From assembly GCA_037176705.1 (NCBI GenBank), contig CM073895.1, forward strand, positions 5,356,551 through 5,420,550: a stretch of DNA of 64,000 nucleotides, given 5' to 3'. Below, piece by piece: positions 62,511 through 64,000 of this stretch. The translations under genes were made by a program, and so were the position numbers. The stretch is from Molossus alvarezi. Taxonomy: Eukaryota; Chordata; Mammalia; Chiroptera; Molossidae. The notes under the pieces were generated by a model. It had not been told where the DNA came from, ran no database searches, and worked only from the letters and a program-made list of their open reading frames with translations. Within the stretch, counting starts at the first letter, position 1; every line of letters starts with the position of its first letter.

Positions 62511-62890
62511 CGAGCTCCTGGTCTCTCTCGAACCCATCAGAGTGCTGGGGTGACAGGGTGGCCAACAGGCCTGAGCCTAGGGAGACACCCGTGCCTGCAG
62601 AGACAGAGAGCGAGCTCCTGGTCTCTCTCGAACCCATCAGAGTGCTGGGGTGACAGGGTGGCCAACAGGCCTGAGCCTAGGGAGACACCCGTGCCTGCAG
62701 AGACAGAGAGCGAGCTCCTGGTCTCTCTCGAACCCATCAGAGTGCTGGGGTGACAGGGTGGCCAACAGGCCTGAGCCTAGGGAGACACCCGTGCCTGCAG
62801 AGACAGAGAGCGAGCTCCTGGTCTCTCTCGAACCCATCAGAGTGCTGGGGTGACGGGGTGGCCAACAGGCCTGAGCCTGGGGAGACCCAC
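62511..62890 (+). repeat. 100-bp minisatellite, about 3.8 copies
   Basis: CGAGCTCCTGGTCTCTCTCG recurs at 62511, 62611, 62711 and 62811. The first three units are almost identical; the fourth decays after GGGGAGACC. Near-identity suggests recent expansion and likely copy-number variation. It produces spurious ORFs on both strands. Confidence 0.96.
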
Positions 62891-63194
62891 GCCTGCAGGG
62901 AGGAGTGAGCTGCGTGCCTGGAGGCGGGCGCAGGGTAGCAGGGCTCGGTAACTGGCAAGAGACAGGCGTTCTCTGACGCACCGTGCAAAGGCAGGGCCGA
63001 AAGCTGACAGCGGAGCAAACACTGAAAGAACGGCTGTCAGCAAACCAGCCACCAGCTGAGGCGCAGTGTACCTTCAGGGGACTCTGAAAGCTGGGTGCAC
63101 TGAGCAAAACCCTAGAACCACCTCGCCCTGACCTGACCCTTACAAGATGAATGCAAACACAAGCCTCGCAGAGGGAGGCGTGCCCAGGCTCCGC

Positions 63195-64000
63195 TGTCCT
63201 ACACAAGGTGTGCAGCTTTCAACAAATGAAGCATATGGAAAAGCAAGGAAAACTCGCCAGAGACAAAGCAGTCATCAGAGCGAGTCGGGTGTGACACAGA
63301 TGTTGGGACCGTCTGACCGAGAATTTAAAGTAACTGTGAGAAACTCCTTGAAAGCTCTGATGGACAAAGTAGGCGATACGCAAGGCCCCACGGGGAGTCA
63401 CAGCATAGAGGGGCGTGTAAAAGGCTGAGCGGAGGTGTGAGGGTGCTGGGTAGAGATGGATGCACGCCAGGCACTCAGCTGGGCAAGCATCCGAACCCTA
63501 GAGATGGATAGATAGAAACTGCGCAAACGCAACACAGAGAGAAAGAAACGTACAGAATAGAGCATCTTGGGAATTTTGGAACAATATTAAATGTTCTGTC
63601 AGATGAGTAACTAGAATTCCAGAAGAAATTCTTGAAGAAATAATGGCCAAGATTTCCCACAGACCCAAAGAGCATTAAGTAATGGAAATACAAAAAAAAG
63701 GAAGAAAAAAAGAAACACCCACCACAAAATAAAAACACCATTCACTTGAGCATATCGGTCAACCTGCCGAAAAGAAAAAAGACTATCCAGAAGGCAGTCA
63801 GAGGAAAGAGACTGCATACAGAGAAGCAAAGATCAGAACGACAGCAGACACCCCTTCAGAAACTCTGCAGCACAGAAGACAATAGGGGACAGTCTTCGAG
63901 ACAGAACTGTCAGTGTAGAATTCTACACCTGCTGGAGACTGTCTTTCAAAAATGAGGGAGATGTAAAGATTTTCTCCAATAGAAATTGAGAAGGTGTTGC
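63195..64000 (+). mobile_element. Old L1 (L1M-type), ORF1 to ORF2-upstream region, cut by window edge
   Basis: Landmarks in order: CCGAGAATTTAAAGTAACTG, TGAAGAAATAATGGCCAAGA, CAGCACAGAAGACAAT, CAGTGTAGAATTCTACACCT and TCAAAAATGAGGGAGATGTA. These match old L1 consensus sequence by eye. Many stops and deletions; long dead. Confidence 0.72.

Larger units (their letters stand above)
60559..64000 (+). other. PER3 intron at right edge
   Basis: Intronic to the end of the window: no sequence matching the next PER3 exon was found. Contains the 100-bp minisatellite and an old L1. Bases 60560-62500 show no feature I can support. Confidence 0.65.

Noticed and set aside
62403..63206. ORFs of 90-190 codons with repeated RETRSSLSVSAGTGV-like peptides
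   Set aside because: They come from the 100-bp minisatellite; overlapping open frames occur on both strands.
63195..64000. Endogenous retrovirus
   Set aside because: The conserved phrases fit old L1 sequence; no LTR, primer-binding site or pol motif was seen here or elsewhere in the window.

Overview
The window is mammalian nuclear DNA, almost certainly from a vesper-type bat (Vespertilionidae or a close relative). The evidence is about three dozen tRNA-derived SINEs of the Ves type (tRNA-like head, pyrimidine tract, and in one class a TCCTC..GAGGA tail) plus a hAT element with the termini of the SPIN family, known from vesper bats. Genes are split by GT-AG introns, promoters are CpG islands, and the rest is LINE, SINE and minisatellite sequence. 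I see no bacterial, plasmid or phage content and no CRISPR array.

Three co-oriented (+) genes lie in the order known from human 1p36. (1) The 3' end of CAMTA1, about 2807-23730: eight coding exons giving the IQ motifs and C-terminus of a calmodulin-binding transcription activator, then a 3' UTR of about 3.2 kb. Two are microexons (21 and 31 nt). The last exon is read in either of two frames depending on the 31-nt microexon, and both routes give C-terminal tails of 21 residues. (2) All of VAMP3 (cellubrevin), 25258-34228 plus a 3' UTR to about 35940: five exons, 104 codons, with the start codon itself split by intron 1. (3) The 5' part of the clock gene PER3: a CpG-island promoter with two D-boxes and an E-box (38494-38649), an inferred non-coding first exon, and 12 coding exons (39319-60558) giving the first 512 residues, through PAS-A, PAS-B and a beta-TrCP-type serine motif. 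The gene runs off the right edge.

Every exon junction listed was checked for GT/AG borders and reading phase; all three coding sequences are open, with no frameshift or internal stop. Between genes and in introns I found SINEs (many with target-site duplications), L1 and L2 pieces, MIRs, the SPIN element, two large minisatellites inside PER3 (87-bp units at 55031-55811, 100-bp units at 62511-62890) and a SINE-head-only retrocopy at 36620-36716.

The genes do not form one pathway. CAMTA1 is a nuclear, calmodulin-linked transcription factor, VAMP3 a vesicle R-SNARE, and PER3 a circadian repressor-family protein. I do not see a new gene system. The strongest points for a second look are the dual-frame CAMTA1 terminal exon, the minisatellites, the SINE-head retrocopy, the SPIN copy and the upstream ORF overlapping the PER3 start. 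Family and product names rest on recognising protein sequences by eye, without database searches.
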